Origin: Planctomycetota bacterium
GTDB lineage: Bacteria; Planctomycetota; UBA11346
Length of the DNA stretch: 64,000 nt
NCBI GenBank assembly: GCA_016745075.1
Contig: JADGDD010000014.1
Coordinates: forward strand, 1 to 64,000
Direction: 5' to 3'
This document shows, one piece after another, positions 31,085 to 39,970 of this stretch (positions within the stretch are counted from its first letter, which is position 1; each line of letters starts with the position of its first letter). A program made the translations under genes and the position numbers. A model generated the notes under the pieces. The model did not search any database. It was not told the DNA's origin and saw only the letters and a program-made list of their open reading frames with translations.

Positions 31085-32893
31085 ATGGCAGCAGTAATTA
31101 GTGTAGAAGGTGTGAGTAAGAGCTTTGGGACGCGGGTGCTCTTTGAGAATGTAAGTCTGGCTGTTCAGTCCGGTGAGCGTCTTGCGATTATCGGCCCAAA
31201 CGGCAGCGGCAAATCCACCTTACTCAGTATTTTAGCGGGCACGGAAGAGACTGACGAAGGCCGTCGAGTCTGTACACGGCAAACAACGGTGAGTTGTGTC
31301 GCTCAGAAAGATGTGGCTTTATCCGATGAAACAGTCGAGCAATGCTGGCGTAAACATCAAGTTGATACCAGTGCTGCGGCAGAGGGCCAAGCTTTACGCC
31401 TATTGGCTGAAGCTGGCTTTACCGACCACCAACAGTTGGTCGAAAAACTTTCTGGTGGTTGGCGTAAACGCTTAGCTATTTGTTGTGGTATTTTATCACA
31501 GCCGGATGCATTGCTTTTAGATGAGCCAACCAACCATTTAGATGTGGAAGGGCTTATCTGGCTTGAAAACCTATTGCTTGCTCGTAAACAAGACTGCGTT
31601 TTTGTAAGCCATGATCGGTGGTTTCTTGATGCCGTTGCCACTCGTATTGTTGAAATAAATCCAGCATATCCTGGCGGTCTATTTCAAGCGAGTGGTAACT
31701 ATGCGGAATTCTTAGAGCGACGAGCTGACTTCTTTGCTGGACAACATAAACAAGAAGAACATCTCGCAAATAAATACCGGAGAGAAGCAGAGTGGTTGCG
31801 GCGCAGGCCCAAGGCTCGTGCGACAAAAGCGGTTTCACGTATTAAAGATGCGGATAAACTCAAAAATGAATTAAGCGCAGTGAAACAGCGTAATAGTAGC
31901 CATCGTACGGTTGAATTGTCTTTTGCAGCAAGTGGCCGCCAAGCCAATGTCTTTATTGAAGCAGAAGGACTTGCGAAATCCTTTGGCGACAATCATTTAT
32001 TTTCAGCTCTTGAATTATCAATCGCTCCAGGTGATCGCATCGGTTTTCTTGGCGGCAATGGTAGCGGTAAAACGACTTTATTGCATATTTTAGCCGGCAG
32101 CCAGTCTGCTGATGCGGGTACGATGAAACAGGCAAACGAGTTGCGTTCCTTCATGTTTGACCAGCAGCGTGAATCGCTAGATCAAAACCAGAGTTTACGC
32201 CATGCCTTAACAGAAAACGGCAAGACCGTGAATTTTCGTGGGCAAACGGTGTATGTTACAGCTTGGGCAAAACGGTTCTTGTTTAATGCCGAACAATTAG
32301 ATCGGCCAATGCATTCATTTTCAGGCGGTGAACAGGCGCGAGTATTAATTGCTCGTTTAATGCTGCAAGAAAATGATGTGCTTTTGCTGGATGAACCAAC
32401 GAATGATTTAGACATTCCATCTTTAGAAGTGCTTGAAGAAAGTCTTTTAGAATTTCCTGGAGCTATTTTATTAATCAGCCATGACCGCTATTTAATGGAT
32501 AAAGTTTGTACCGGATTCCTTGCTTTAAACGGCAAAGGCCGCGCAGATCGTGTTGCTGATTACGGACAATGGCAGGCCTGTCTGGAAAAAGACAAGACCG
32601 CTTCTGCGGTGGAAGCAGCAGTGGTTTCAACAGCAACGACAGCTTCTGTTCAAGCTGTACCAGAATCTGCTGGACTCAATTGGGACGAACAAAAAGAATA
32701 TCGTGGTATAGAAAAGAAAATTCAAACGGCAGAAACAAAGGTCGAAAGCATTCAAGAAGAATTAGCGTTGCCAGAAAATTACACGAATGCAGAGCGTTGT
32801 GCAGAATTAACGACAACGCTTGCTGCTGCGCAAGAAAACTTGGATAGTCTCTATGCGCGTTGGGAAGAATTAGAAACAAAGGTTGGGGGCTAA
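31085..32893 (+). CDS. uup: ABC-F family ATPase (Uup-like)
   Basis: Two ABC domains without membrane segments are present: GPNGSGKST with LSGGWRKRLA and LLLDEPTNHLD, then GGNGSGKTT with FSGGEQARVLI and LLLDEPTNDLD. A linker rich in Arg/Lys lies between (REAEWLRRRPKARATKA). A C-terminal coiled coil of about 65 residues (EYRGIEKKIQTAETKVESIQ...) is the Uup-type tail. ABC-F proteins act on ribosomes to resolve stalled states; Uup is also linked to DNA branch processing. The length of 602 residues is standard. It runs in the same direction as the AEC permease, 14 bases after its stop. Confidence 0.92.
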   Translation: MAAVISVEGVSKSFGTRVLFENVSLAVQSGERLAIIGPNGSGKSTLLSILAGTEETDEGRRVCTRQTTVSCVAQKDVALSDETVEQCWRKHQVDTSAAAEGQALRLLAEAGFTDHQQLVEKLSGGWRKRLAICCGILSQPDALLLDEPTNHLDVEGLIWLENLLLARKQDCVFVSHDRWFLDAVATRIVEINPAYPGGLFQASGNYAEFLERRADFFAGQHKQEEHLANKYRREAEWLRRRPKARATKAVSRIKDADKLKNELSAVKQRNSSHRTVELSFAASGRQANVFIEAEGLAKSFGDNHLFSALELSIAPGDRIGFLGGNGSGKTTLLHILAGSQSADAGTMKQANELRSFMFDQQRESLDQNQSLRHALTENGKTVNFRGQTVYVTAWAKRFLFNAEQLDRPMHSFSGGEQARVLIARLMLQENDVLLLDEPTNDLDIPSLEVLEESLLEFPGAILLISHDRYLMDKVCTGFLALNGKGRADRVADYGQWQACLEKDKTASAVEAAVVSTATTASVQAVPESAGLNWDEQKEYRGIEKKIQTAETKVESIQEELALPENYTNAERCAELTTTLAAAQENLDSLYARWEELETKVGG

Positions 32894-32896
32894 AGC

Positions 32897-33292
32897 ATGC
32901 ATGAACGATTACCAATAGTACAGGGAGACCCTGCTATTCTTGATGTTTGTACTGCTGTCGGTGAAGGAAAGCTTCCGGTGGATCAAGCACAGGCACAAAT
33001 ACGCACATTAATACAACCAATCTTAAACGGCTGCCAAGATGCGAATAAAGCAACAGTACTTGCTGTACGTTTGGTAGAAGACATCGTAAAAGCCAGTAAA
33101 GGTGTTTTTTTTACTGATGATGATTTGGCTGACATGTGGAGTTTAGAAGAGGCACCGCTTGATCCACACGCAGAATTGCGTTTTGTGTTTACGGTGGTTT
33201 CCTTGATCCGTATTAGCACCTTTAAGGAGGTGCATGAAGGAGCCAAGGCAATCAGCATCGCTTTAGATATGGAATTACCAGAAGAAGTCTAA
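32897..33292 (+). CDS. Conserved-looking cytosolic protein, unknown
   Basis: A 131-residue, mostly helical, acidic protein with no family I know and no signal or membrane segment. Its start lies three bases after the ABC-F stop and its stop is one base before the next ATG, so it is part of the ABC-F operon. The phrases LPVDQAQAQIRTLIQPIL and ELRFVFTVVSLIRIS suggest a compact helical fold. A role linked to translation or to the following membrane protein is possible but only by position. Confidence 0.6.
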   Translation: MHERLPIVQGDPAILDVCTAVGEGKLPVDQAQAQIRTLIQPILNGCQDANKATVLAVRLVEDIVKASKGVFFTDDDLADMWSLEEAPLDPHAELRFVFTVVSLIRISTFKEVHEGAKAISIALDMELPEEV

Positions 33293-33293
33293 A

Positions 33294-33662
33294 ATGGAAC
33301 TACTCATTGTTAGTTTTATTATTGGTATTGCTTTCGTGCTTTTTGTGGTGCTGAAGCAACGGGCCCCAGCCCAACGCAAACGACAAACGCGTCAGGCGCT
33401 TTCTTTGTATGGCGCTGCTCGCTTATCTGCCCTCAGCCTCATCATTGAAGACATGGCAAAAAGAGGTGGCGGTCGTTTTGCCGGTAATACTCTTTTTGAA
33501 CAATGGGAATTACTTGAAATTCCATTGCTTGAAGTGTTGCCAGATTGCCCACCTGATGAGCGCACTGTGTTAATTGCCCGCCTCAATGCTCTTTACGAGG
33601 CAACAGCCCATCGAGCTTTACAAAAACAAGTTATGGACATGCGTAGAAAATTGACTGTGTAA
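33294..33662 (+). CDS. Small single-pass membrane protein, unknown
   Basis: An N-terminal membrane helix (residues 2-20, MELLIVSFIIGIAFVLFVVL) is followed by a basic linker (APAQRKRQTRQ) and about 85 helical residues with a Gly-rich turn (MAKRGGGRFAG). The positive linker indicates the C-terminal part is cytoplasmic. It is the last gene of the ABC-F operon, separated by a single base from its upstream neighbour, and ends nine bases from a convergent gene. No family recognised. Confidence 0.6.
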   Translation: MELLIVSFIIGIAFVLFVVLKQRAPAQRKRQTRQALSLYGAARLSALSLIIEDMAKRGGGRFAGNTLFEQWELLEIPLLEVLPDCPPDERTVLIARLNALYEATAHRALQKQVMDMRRKLTV

Positions 33663-33671
33663 TAGCCTTGT

Positions 33672-34520
33672 TTATAAAGCCCGTAAAATAGAGACGAGAA
33701 AGCCACCAACTTTATCCTCTGGGTCGCCGGTTTGTTTATAGACATCTTCCATGACTCCAGAGGGGCTATAGCGGCTGGCGATGAGTTCCGTGCAGGCGAG
33801 CTGTTTGCCTTTGTGAGTGTAGGGCATGCTACATTCTGCCCAGGCCATTTCATCAAGCCAGCTTTGGGCGCAGGCGGCGCGGGTACAGGTGGCGTAGTCA
33901 ACGCGGATAATAAGCCCACCTGGTTTGACAAGTTTATGCATATTTAAGCCAGCGAGCCGTTTGTAGAAGAGAGCGGCACTGGACCAGACATCATCCATTT
34001 CACCTAGAGCTACAATGTGGCGGCGTACTTGTTTACTAGCAGCCCAGTCATCAGGGAAACGTGTGCCCCAAATATTGGGTATCAGTCGTTCATTTCTTGC
34101 ACGGAAATCGGGAAAGGTAAAAAAAGCAATGTCAGCAGGGGGAAGTTGAAGGTCAAAATTTGGTAAAGCAGTGCGAATCAGTGAAAGCCTGTTTTTATTG
34201 TCTTTGAGGCGAGCGCGAGTAATAACTTGTTGTGCAGCATCTAAGCAGCTTGTGCTTTCATCAAGGCCGTAGCAATGTGCTTGTGGGTATTCGCGTAAGA
34301 GCGCTCGTAATAACATGCCAGGTCCGCAGGCATAATCGATAATGTGTGTTGGCTCATGATTGAGCGATGCAGCAACAAAGCGATGGGCATATTCAACAAT
34401 AGAGGCGTAGGCTCGTTGATGTGCCTTATCTGTTGCACGTTCAAGCCACCATGGTGCGCCAAAGTCATTACTATCATAACTAGCGTAGCCAATGTCATCA
34501 GACAATTGTGATGTATTCAT
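33672..34520 (-). CDS. SAM-dependent methyltransferase
   Basis: A class I methyltransferase fold is indicated by motif I (IIDYACGPGMLLRAL, about residues 60-74), an acidic end of strand 2 (CYGLDEST) and motif-IV-like ADIAFFTFPDFRA. An N-terminal segment (GAPWWLERATDKAHQRAYASI) resembles methyltransferases acting on small molecules. It contains a C-terminal cysteine-rich stretch (CTRAACAQSWLDEMAWAEC). The start overlaps the phosphatase stop by four bases (ATGA), so it is translationally coupled to the receiver-PP2C gene. That suggests a role in the same signalling unit; the substrate is unknown. Confidence 0.8.
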   Translation of the reverse strand: MNTSQLSDDIGYASYDSNDFGAPWWLERATDKAHQRAYASIVEYAHRFVAASLNHEPTHIIDYACGPGMLLRALLREYPQAHCYGLDESTSCLDAAQQVITRARLKDNKNRLSLIRTALPNFDLQLPPADIAFFTFPDFRARNERLIPNIWGTRFPDDWAASKQVRRHIVALGEMDDVWSSAALFYKRLAGLNMHKLVKPGGLIIRVDYATCTRAACAQSWLDEMAWAECSMPYTHKGKQLACTELIASRYSPSGVMEDVYKQTGDPEDKVGGFLVSILRAL

Positions 34521-35758
34521 GTGGATGAGGAGGAATTGGTTTCAGCAGTATGAGCGGCAATTGCTTCTTTAGTTGGGCGGTCAAGTAGGACGAGAGTGAC
34601 ATCATCTTGTTGTTGTTGGTGAGCATGCCATTGCGCTAGCTCAGAACGAATGCGTTCAATAACCTCTTTTTGCGGCAGGCTGCCTGTGTCGTGTAGGATT
34701 TGGTGAAAGGTGTCTGCAAAAGGAAGCATCTGGGCATCCAGCGCTTCGGTAATGCCATCAGAGAAGAAGGCGATGCGTTCACCTGGCTGAAGAGTAATTG
34801 TAATTGTATCGTAATCTGACTGAGGAAGCATACCAATAGGAACGCCGCTTACTTGAATCTGTTCACTGCTGCCATCAGTATGAATAATAACGGGACCAGG
34901 ATGACCTGCGGATGATAGGGTCAGTTCTCCTGTTTGTATGTTTAAGACAGCATAGAGTAGGGTGAAATTGAGATAAGCAGGAGGAGTCATCGGAAAATGG
35001 GCATTGAGATAAGAGAGCACGTTGGCAGGTGATAAGAGGAGCGTGCGACTTAGTTCGTTTTGTCTCAGTAAAGAATTATCGTTGAGGTTGGATGTTAATG
35101 TACGGCTTGCCTGTACAGAGAGCAGGGCTGATGCCAACCCATGCCCCGTAACATCAAGTACGTACAAGGCGAGATGGTCTTCATCCAGTGGCATAATGTT
35201 GAAGATATCTCCGGCCATATGAAAACAGGGTTGGTAGAGCCAGCTTGTTGTGTGCAACTGATGTGAGAAATTTGTACTGGGCAGCATGCTGTGTTGGATG
35301 GAAGCAGCCATTTCTAATTCACGTTGCTGTTCGGTTAGCAGACGGGAGACGACTTCACGTGCACGTTTTTCACGCACGGCAGATTCGACACGGGCAAGCA
35401 TGATGCGGAGCTGAATTGGTTTGGTGATGTAGTCATGGCCACCAATGTTGAGACCAGCAATAATATTGTCTGTGTCGTCATTGCTCGAAATAAAGATGAT
35501 TGGCGTGTTGTGTAGTTTTGGGTCTTCTTTGAGCCTGGTACAAGTGGTGAGGCCGTCTATATTTGGTAGGCCCATATCAAGGAGAATGCAGTCTGGCCGT
35601 GTTATTTTAGAAATAGTTAAACATTCTTCGCCAGAAGAAGCAGTGATGGTCTCCATACCTTGAGAATTGAGTGCCGATGCAATAGTAATGCGGGTAACGG
35701 CATCGTCATCAACGATGAGTATAACAGGTGGTGTTTCGGTTGGAGGTGTGGTAATCAT
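34517..35758 (-). CDS. Receiver-PP2C phosphatase (RsbU/SpoIIE type response regulator)
   Basis: A receiver domain (Asp17-Asp19 acidic cluster, phosphoacceptor Asp61 in LLDMGLPNIDG, KPI near residue 118) is followed by a linker helix with EMAASIQHSMLPS and a PPM/PP2C domain of the SpoIIE kind: AGDIFNIMPLDEDHLALYVLDVTGHGLASAL, SAGHPGPVII and FFSDGITEA. Such proteins remove phosphate from STAS-domain antagonists in partner-switching pathways. The STAS gene lies just upstream, 15 bases away. There is no anti-sigma kinase of the RsbW type in the window. The methyltransferase follows by ATGA overlap. Confidence 0.92.
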   Translation of the reverse strand: MITTPPTETPPVILIVDDDAVTRITIASALNSQGMETITASSGEECLTISKITRPDCILLDMGLPNIDGLTTCTRLKEDPKLHNTPIIFISSNDDTDNIIAGLNIGGHDYITKPIQLRIMLARVESAVREKRAREVVSRLLTEQQRELEMAASIQHSMLPSTNFSHQLHTTSWLYQPCFHMAGDIFNIMPLDEDHLALYVLDVTGHGLASALLSVQASRTLTSNLNDNSLLRQNELSRTLLLSPANVLSYLNAHFPMTPPAYLNFTLLYAVLNIQTGELTLSSAGHPGPVIIHTDGSSEQIQVSGVPIGMLPQSDYDTITITLQPGERIAFFSDGITEALDAQMLPFADTFHQILHDTGSLPQKEVIERIRSELAQWHAHQQQQDDVTLVLLDRPTKEAIAAHTAETNSSSST

Positions 35759-35773
35759 GTGTATGAGAGGATA

Positions 35774-36133
35774 TTAGCCAAAGGATTTTCTGGCATCGCT
35801 GAGGGATTGGTACATATGCAAGACTTTATCAAAACGAGTCAATGCAAAGGTTTCTGCCAGTAGGCTTGAATGGATACCGCAGACGGCAAGTTTACCCTGT
35901 TTGCCTTCTAACATTTGGTGACAGCGAATGATAGACGTGAGTGAAAATGAGTTCAGCATTTGCACGCCTGTCAGGTCCAGAATAAGGAATTGGCACTCTT
36001 CTATGATGGTTAAGAAGTGATTTGTGAAGAAGTCGTAAGCAAGTTCCGGTGCGAAAGAGTCACGACGAGAGCCTGGAAAAGACAATGTATGGATGTTGTT
36101 GTCATCACTAAGAACATGTGGAAAGCCGTTCAT
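35774..36133 (-). CDS. STAS-domain anti-sigma factor antagonist-like protein
   Basis: The 119-residue protein is a single STAS domain. The core strand-turn reads LILDLTGVQMLNSFSLTSI, followed by GKLAVCGIHSSLLAETFALTRFDKVL. In SpoIIAA-type antagonists the turn carries D-S-S, whose second Ser is phosphorylated. Here the aligned residues are Asn61-Ser62-Phe63, so the phosphate site is altered and might be Ser62 or Ser64. It heads the unit with the receiver-phosphatase and methyltransferase, and is divergent from the Ser/Thr kinase gene. Confidence 0.88.
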   Translation of the reverse strand: MNGFPHVLSDDNNIHTLSFPGSRRDSFAPELAYDFFTNHFLTIIEECQFLILDLTGVQMLNSFSLTSIIRCHQMLEGKQGKLAVCGIHSSLLAETFALTRFDKVLHMYQSLSDARKSFG

Positions 36134-36350
36134 ATGAATCCTTTTATCATGCGCGGTAAACGGTGTGTAAATAGGTTGAAAGCACAGCCGAGAGAAACGG
36201 TGAGAAGTCAGTTAGAGCCGTATAAAAGTAAGGCACTAATGTCTTTACGATACAGAATGACTCATAAACAGAGTTGGCACAAGCGCTTTTTTGATCATTC
36301 TGCCTATCTGTGCGCTTGTGTTTGCTTTCCAAGGGTCTAGTGTGCTGGCT

Positions 36351-37487
36351 ATGGCTGAAGACCGTTATTTGTTACAGACCTGTAAAGCATGCGTGCACGA
36401 ATTCCGTGTGCCAATGAGTTTACGTGGTCGTACTGTGCTCTGTCCGTATTGTGGTGCCAAAATTAACATTGGCGCAGCAACTCCAGACAAACCTGTAGAT
36501 AAGCTTGTTGGGCAAGTCATTCGTGGTTGCCGCCTTGATAAGCGTCTTGGTGCAGGTGCGATGGGTGCCGTTTACGAGGCGTGGTATATTAAGGGTGAGC
36601 GTAAAGTTGCTATCAAGTTGCTTTCAAGCAAAGCCGCTGAAATACCAGAAGTCATTCAACGTTTTATCCGTGAGGCTGAGCTGTGCAAAGCCTTAGATCA
36701 TGATAACATCATTAAGGTGTTTGATTATGGTGAGGAACGTGGTGTTCACTATATCGTGATGGAAGTGGTTGAAGGTACAACTCTTTCTGGTGTTATTGAA
36801 GATGCTGATCATTTGCCGTGGCGACAAGCATGCGGTATTATTCGATCTATGGCTTCGGCATTGGCTCATGCTGGTGAAAAAGACATTATTCATAGAGATA
36901 TTAAACCGGCAAATATTCTCATCCGCAATGATGGTGAAGCAAAATTGGCGGATCTTGGTCTTGGTAAGCAGCTTTCTGCTGAAACGAGCCCAGAATTTGC
37001 GTTGACTATGCAGGGGGCCACAATGGGTACGCCAGCATACATGCCGCCGGAACAAATAGCAGATGCTTCTTCTGTTGACCAAAGTGCTGATGTGTACTCA
37101 CTTGGCGCCACTTTTTATCATGCTGTAACTGGTCGCCGCCCATTTGAAGGCTCAAATGCAGCGGAGATTATGAATAAACTGCGACATGAAGAAGCCCCCG
37201 AGCCGCGTTCTTTGGTGCCAGAAATTCCGGTTGGTATTAACGATCTTATCATGCAAATGCTTGAAAAGATACCAGAAGACCGTCCACAGCATGCCAATGA
37301 TCTTATTGCTGAAATAGATAAAACCTTAGCTAACCCAGAGCAGGCTCGTCAACGTCGTCGTGGTAAAGCTCGTCGCGGGGGTCAGAACCAGCAGTCCGGT
37401 GGTGGTAAGGGTCTTCTTATCATTGTCATTCTTGTTCTGCTGGCCGGAGCCGCTGCGGCGGCTGCCAAATTTATGGGTGTCTTTTAA
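36351..37487 (+). CDS. Ser/Thr protein kinase with N-terminal zinc ribbon and C-terminal membrane anchor
   Basis: A four-cysteine zinc ribbon (Cys11, Cys14, Cys31, Cys34) precedes a full Hanks-type kinase: glycine loop LGAGAMGAVYE (66-76), Lys89 in VAIK, Glu108, HRDIKPAN (181-188) and DLG (201-203) in place of DFG, then APE-like MPPEQ. An Arg-rich, Gly-rich linker leads to a C-terminal hydrophobic helix, so the kinase is tail-anchored with its domain in the cytoplasm. The layout is typical of Planctomycetota. The ATG at 36351 starts directly before the ribbon; an earlier in-frame start would add an unlikely hydrophobic 20 residues. The FHA protein at 14.5 kb and the STAS protein next door are candidate partners. 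Confidence 0.92.
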   Translation: MAEDRYLLQTCKACVHEFRVPMSLRGRTVLCPYCGAKINIGAATPDKPVDKLVGQVIRGCRLDKRLGAGAMGAVYEAWYIKGERKVAIKLLSSKAAEIPEVIQRFIREAELCKALDHDNIIKVFDYGEERGVHYIVMEVVEGTTLSGVIEDADHLPWRQACGIIRSMASALAHAGEKDIIHRDIKPANILIRNDGEAKLADLGLGKQLSAETSPEFALTMQGATMGTPAYMPPEQIADASSVDQSADVYSLGATFYHAVTGRRPFEGSNAAEIMNKLRHEEAPEPRSLVPEIPVGINDLIMQMLEKIPEDRPQHANDLIAEIDKTLANPEQARQRRRGKARRGGQNQQSGGGKGLLIIVILVLLAGAAAAAAKFMGVF

Positions 37488-37580
37488 TACTCTTGTTGGT
37501 CTTGTCGCGCCATCAGCCCAAAGTGTTAGAAGGGCTGATATTTATGCATTGTCTCACAGTAATACTGCACGGATTTATAT

Positions 37581-37952
37581 ATGTTTGAGTTTTTTAACGA
37601 TAAAGAATGGGTTGATCGTGATGATGATGAAATCGAAAAGATTTTATTCTCATATAGCAGCAAGGCTGCAAAAAACGATTGGCGTGATTACATAGATGAG
37701 CTACTCGATTTGGCTGGCAAACGCTACGAAGTCGTGCCGGTGGATGTGCCTGCTTATGAAACAAAAGAAGACTTTGTTGAACTCATTTACATGATTGATG
37801 ACGTTATCATGCATTTTGACTGTGACTGGTGTGTTGGTTTCTGTAATGTTGCTGTTAACGCTAGCGACAGTCGTTCAGCACAGGCTATTCTTGATTACAT
37901 CGAAATGAATATTGATAAATGTAGTAAATGTCTCGGTATGCAATCGTCTTAA
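37581..37952 (+). CDS. Acidic protein with C-terminal CxxC motifs, unknown
   Basis: A 123-residue acidic protein, no signal peptide and no family I recognise. The C-terminal half has cysteines in FDCDWCVGFC and DKCSKCLG, which could bind a metal or an iron-sulfur cluster. It starts 93 bases after the kinase gene on the same strand. It could be a small kinase partner or an independent gene. Confidence 0.55.
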   Translation: MFEFFNDKEWVDRDDDEIEKILFSYSSKAAKNDWRDYIDELLDLAGKRYEVVPVDVPAYETKEDFVELIYMIDDVIMHFDCDWCVGFCNVAVNASDSRSAQAILDYIEMNIDKCSKCLGMQSS

Positions 37953-38002
37953 GAACTGTCTAAAGATTGCACTCTGCTGCATGTGTGTTAGATTGGCGTT
38001 CT

Positions 38003-38434
38003 ATGAAAATATTCCTCTCTCTGCTTATGATCTGTGGTCTCCTGTGGCCAAGTATCAGCTTCAGCTCTATTCGAGCTTGCTGCGAGGAAAATAATTGGGG
38101 AAAGAACACAGGTAATCATACTGAGTGTTTGAACGAAGTATTTGCTACGTATTTCGAGGAAGATGCTTTTTTGGAAGAAGGCGCAGGTCAGGGAGATACG
38201 TGCTGTAACTGCCTCTGTAACGATACTCCAAGGTCTGCACAAAAGGCCATTCGTTACCAAACAATAGATATAACCATGCCGCCATTAGCGGTAGGCGTGC
38301 AGGTGCTCTGCTTATTCAGTACTCCTGCACACGAAAACGAAGACCGTTTATCAGGTAAGCTTCTTCAAGAAGAAGAGCTTAAGCGCCCGTCATCAATGGA
38401 TGCAGGCCATCGTCATATACAAATGACTATTTAG
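38003..38434 (+). CDS. Small secreted cysteine-rich protein
   Basis: A signal peptide (MKIFLSLLMICGLLWPSISFS) is followed by about 120 residues with clustered cysteines (RACCEEN, TCCNCLCND) and a C-terminal HRHIQMTI. The CCNCLC cluster and the histidines suggest metal binding in the periplasm. Small secreted proteins of this sort often lead envelope efflux operons, and a MacAB-like exporter follows 210 bases on. The ATG at 38003 gives the clean signal peptide; an earlier in-frame start adds 12 residues. Function unknown. Confidence 0.6.
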   Translation: MKIFLSLLMICGLLWPSISFSSIRACCEENNWGKNTGNHTECLNEVFATYFEEDAFLEEGAGQGDTCCNCLCNDTPRSAQKAIRYQTIDITMPPLAVGVQVLCLFSTPAHENEDRLSGKLLQEEELKRPSSMDAGHRHIQMTI

Positions 38435-38644
38435 TATTCCCCTGTCGGCAAAACAATTCGTTATGGAGAGCGCAGCAGCTTTCCTTCTTGTATGTATTTG
38501 AATGAATGAGTATTGCCAATTCGGCAACCATTCTTTGTCTCATGATCATACTCCTTCCCTCAGCTAGGGGATGGAATGGTTGAGAATATTAATACATTAA
38601 TAATTTCCCACAGTAAAAAATATCTCACTCGAGGAATATCTCTA

Positions 38645-39970
38645 ATGAAATTTCTTTCATGGCTTCCGTTTATTATACTCACCCTTATTGTTATTGGTGG
38701 TCTTTGGTTCTTTCGGGAAAACGTACTTCCTGCACGTCATGTCCGCACTGCACGCGCTGTTCCACTTGCCCACGCAGGAGGACAGGGTGTCAGTATTCAG
38801 CAAGGTGAGACCTTGTTTCAAGCGGCAGGTTGGCTTGAAGCAGACCCTTATAGTGTCAACGCAACTGCGCTGATTAGTGGTGTGGTGACAGAGGTTTCCG
38901 TGCTTGAAGGTCAGTGGGTTGAAAAGGGCCAGCTTCTTGCACGACTTGATGACTTTGATTTTCGTATGGCACTTGCTCATGCAGAAGCTGACTACCGCCG
39001 CGTTGAATCGCAACACATGACGGCTGAAGAGCGAGTCATAGCAACACAGCAACAATGTGTTGCTGCTCAGAAACGTATAGATGAAGTGACAGCGGAACTT
39101 GCTATTGCCCAAGATGAATTGCAGCGTTTAGAACAAGCACGTAGTGCGGTGGCAGCGGCAAGCATTCGTCAAACCGCCTTGCTGGTGACTTCTAAGCAGG
39201 CACAAGTTTTTGCAGCACAATCAGAGTTAAAGGTTGCAGAGGTACGTGTTCGTGTTGTTGAGGCGGAAGCGTCTGAACATAAGGCTCATACAGAAACCGC
39301 TGCGGTCCGTATTCAGCAAGCGCAAAAAAACCTTGAGCGTTGTACCATCCTGAGCCCTATGGCTGGGATTGTGCAGCATTTATTTGCGTATCCTGGGCGC
39401 AAACAGATGCTGGGTAGTGATAATGTTCATTCAGCAACCATTTGTTCTTTGTATGCTCCATCATCTTTGCAAGTCCGTGTGGATGTTGCTTTGGCAGATG
39501 CGAAGGGGCTCTTTATTGGGCAGGATTGTGAAATGACAGTAGAGTCTTTGCCGGGTCAAATTTTATTAGGTACGTTAACTCGAATAACAGGTGAAGCTGA
39601 TATTGCGAGAAATACTCTTCAGGTCAAAGTCTCTATCAAGCACAATGACAACACCACGATTTTGCGCCCAGAAATGTTAGCCCGTGTGCGCTTCCTTGGT
39701 AAAAACACTGACGAATTGCCAGAAGGCACAACAAGGCGTGGTGTTTGGTTGCCTGCTGAAGCTGTGTCACAACACGCTGCTGGTGACCTCGTTTGTTGGG
39801 TGTTAACAGAAGAGCGGACGCATGCGCGTGAACGACATATTACTCTTGGAGATACTCAAGACGATTGGAGATATGTGTCGGAAGGGTTATTGCCAGGAGA
39901 AGAAATTATTCTGCAACCGCCATCAGATATAACAGAAGGCACTCGCCTTATTGTAGAGGAGTCAAAATAA
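38645..39970 (+). CDS. HlyD/MacA-like periplasmic adaptor subunit
   Basis: A membrane-anchored N-terminus (residues 6-22) is followed by the adaptor layout. A lipoyl half (ISGVVTEVSVLEGQWVEKGQ, containing the G-x-V-x-E-G-x-V turn) leads into a long coiled-coil hairpin rich in Ala/Gln/Glu (about residues 110-240), then the second lipoyl half (ILSPMAGIVQHLFAYPG), then barrel and membrane-proximal domains ending IILQPPSDI. It links an inner-membrane ABC pump to an outer-membrane channel, not encoded here. The ATG follows GAGGA; a longer in-frame ORF begins 69 bases earlier without support. Its stop overlaps the next ATG (TAATG). Confidence 0.9.
   Translation: MKFLSWLPFIILTLIVIGGLWFFRENVLPARHVRTARAVPLAHAGGQGVSIQQGETLFQAAGWLEADPYSVNATALISGVVTEVSVLEGQWVEKGQLLARLDDFDFRMALAHAEADYRRVESQHMTAEERVIATQQQCVAAQKRIDEVTAELAIAQDELQRLEQARSAVAAASIRQTALLVTSKQAQVFAAQSELKVAEVRVRVVEAEASEHKAHTETAAVRIQQAQKNLERCTILSPMAGIVQHLFAYPGRKQMLGSDNVHSATICSLYAPSSLQVRVDVALADAKGLFIGQDCEMTVESLPGQILLGTLTRITGEADIARNTLQVKVSIKHNDNTTILRPEMLARVRFLGKNTDELPEGTTRRGVWLPAEAVSQHAAGDLVCWVLTEERTHARERHITLGDTQDDWRYVSEGLLPGEEIILQPPSDITEGTRLIVEESK

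Noticed and set aside
36017-36340. Plus-strand frame over the STAS gene start and the divergent promoter region
   Set aside because: Overlaps the STAS coding sequence and its composition is not protein-like.
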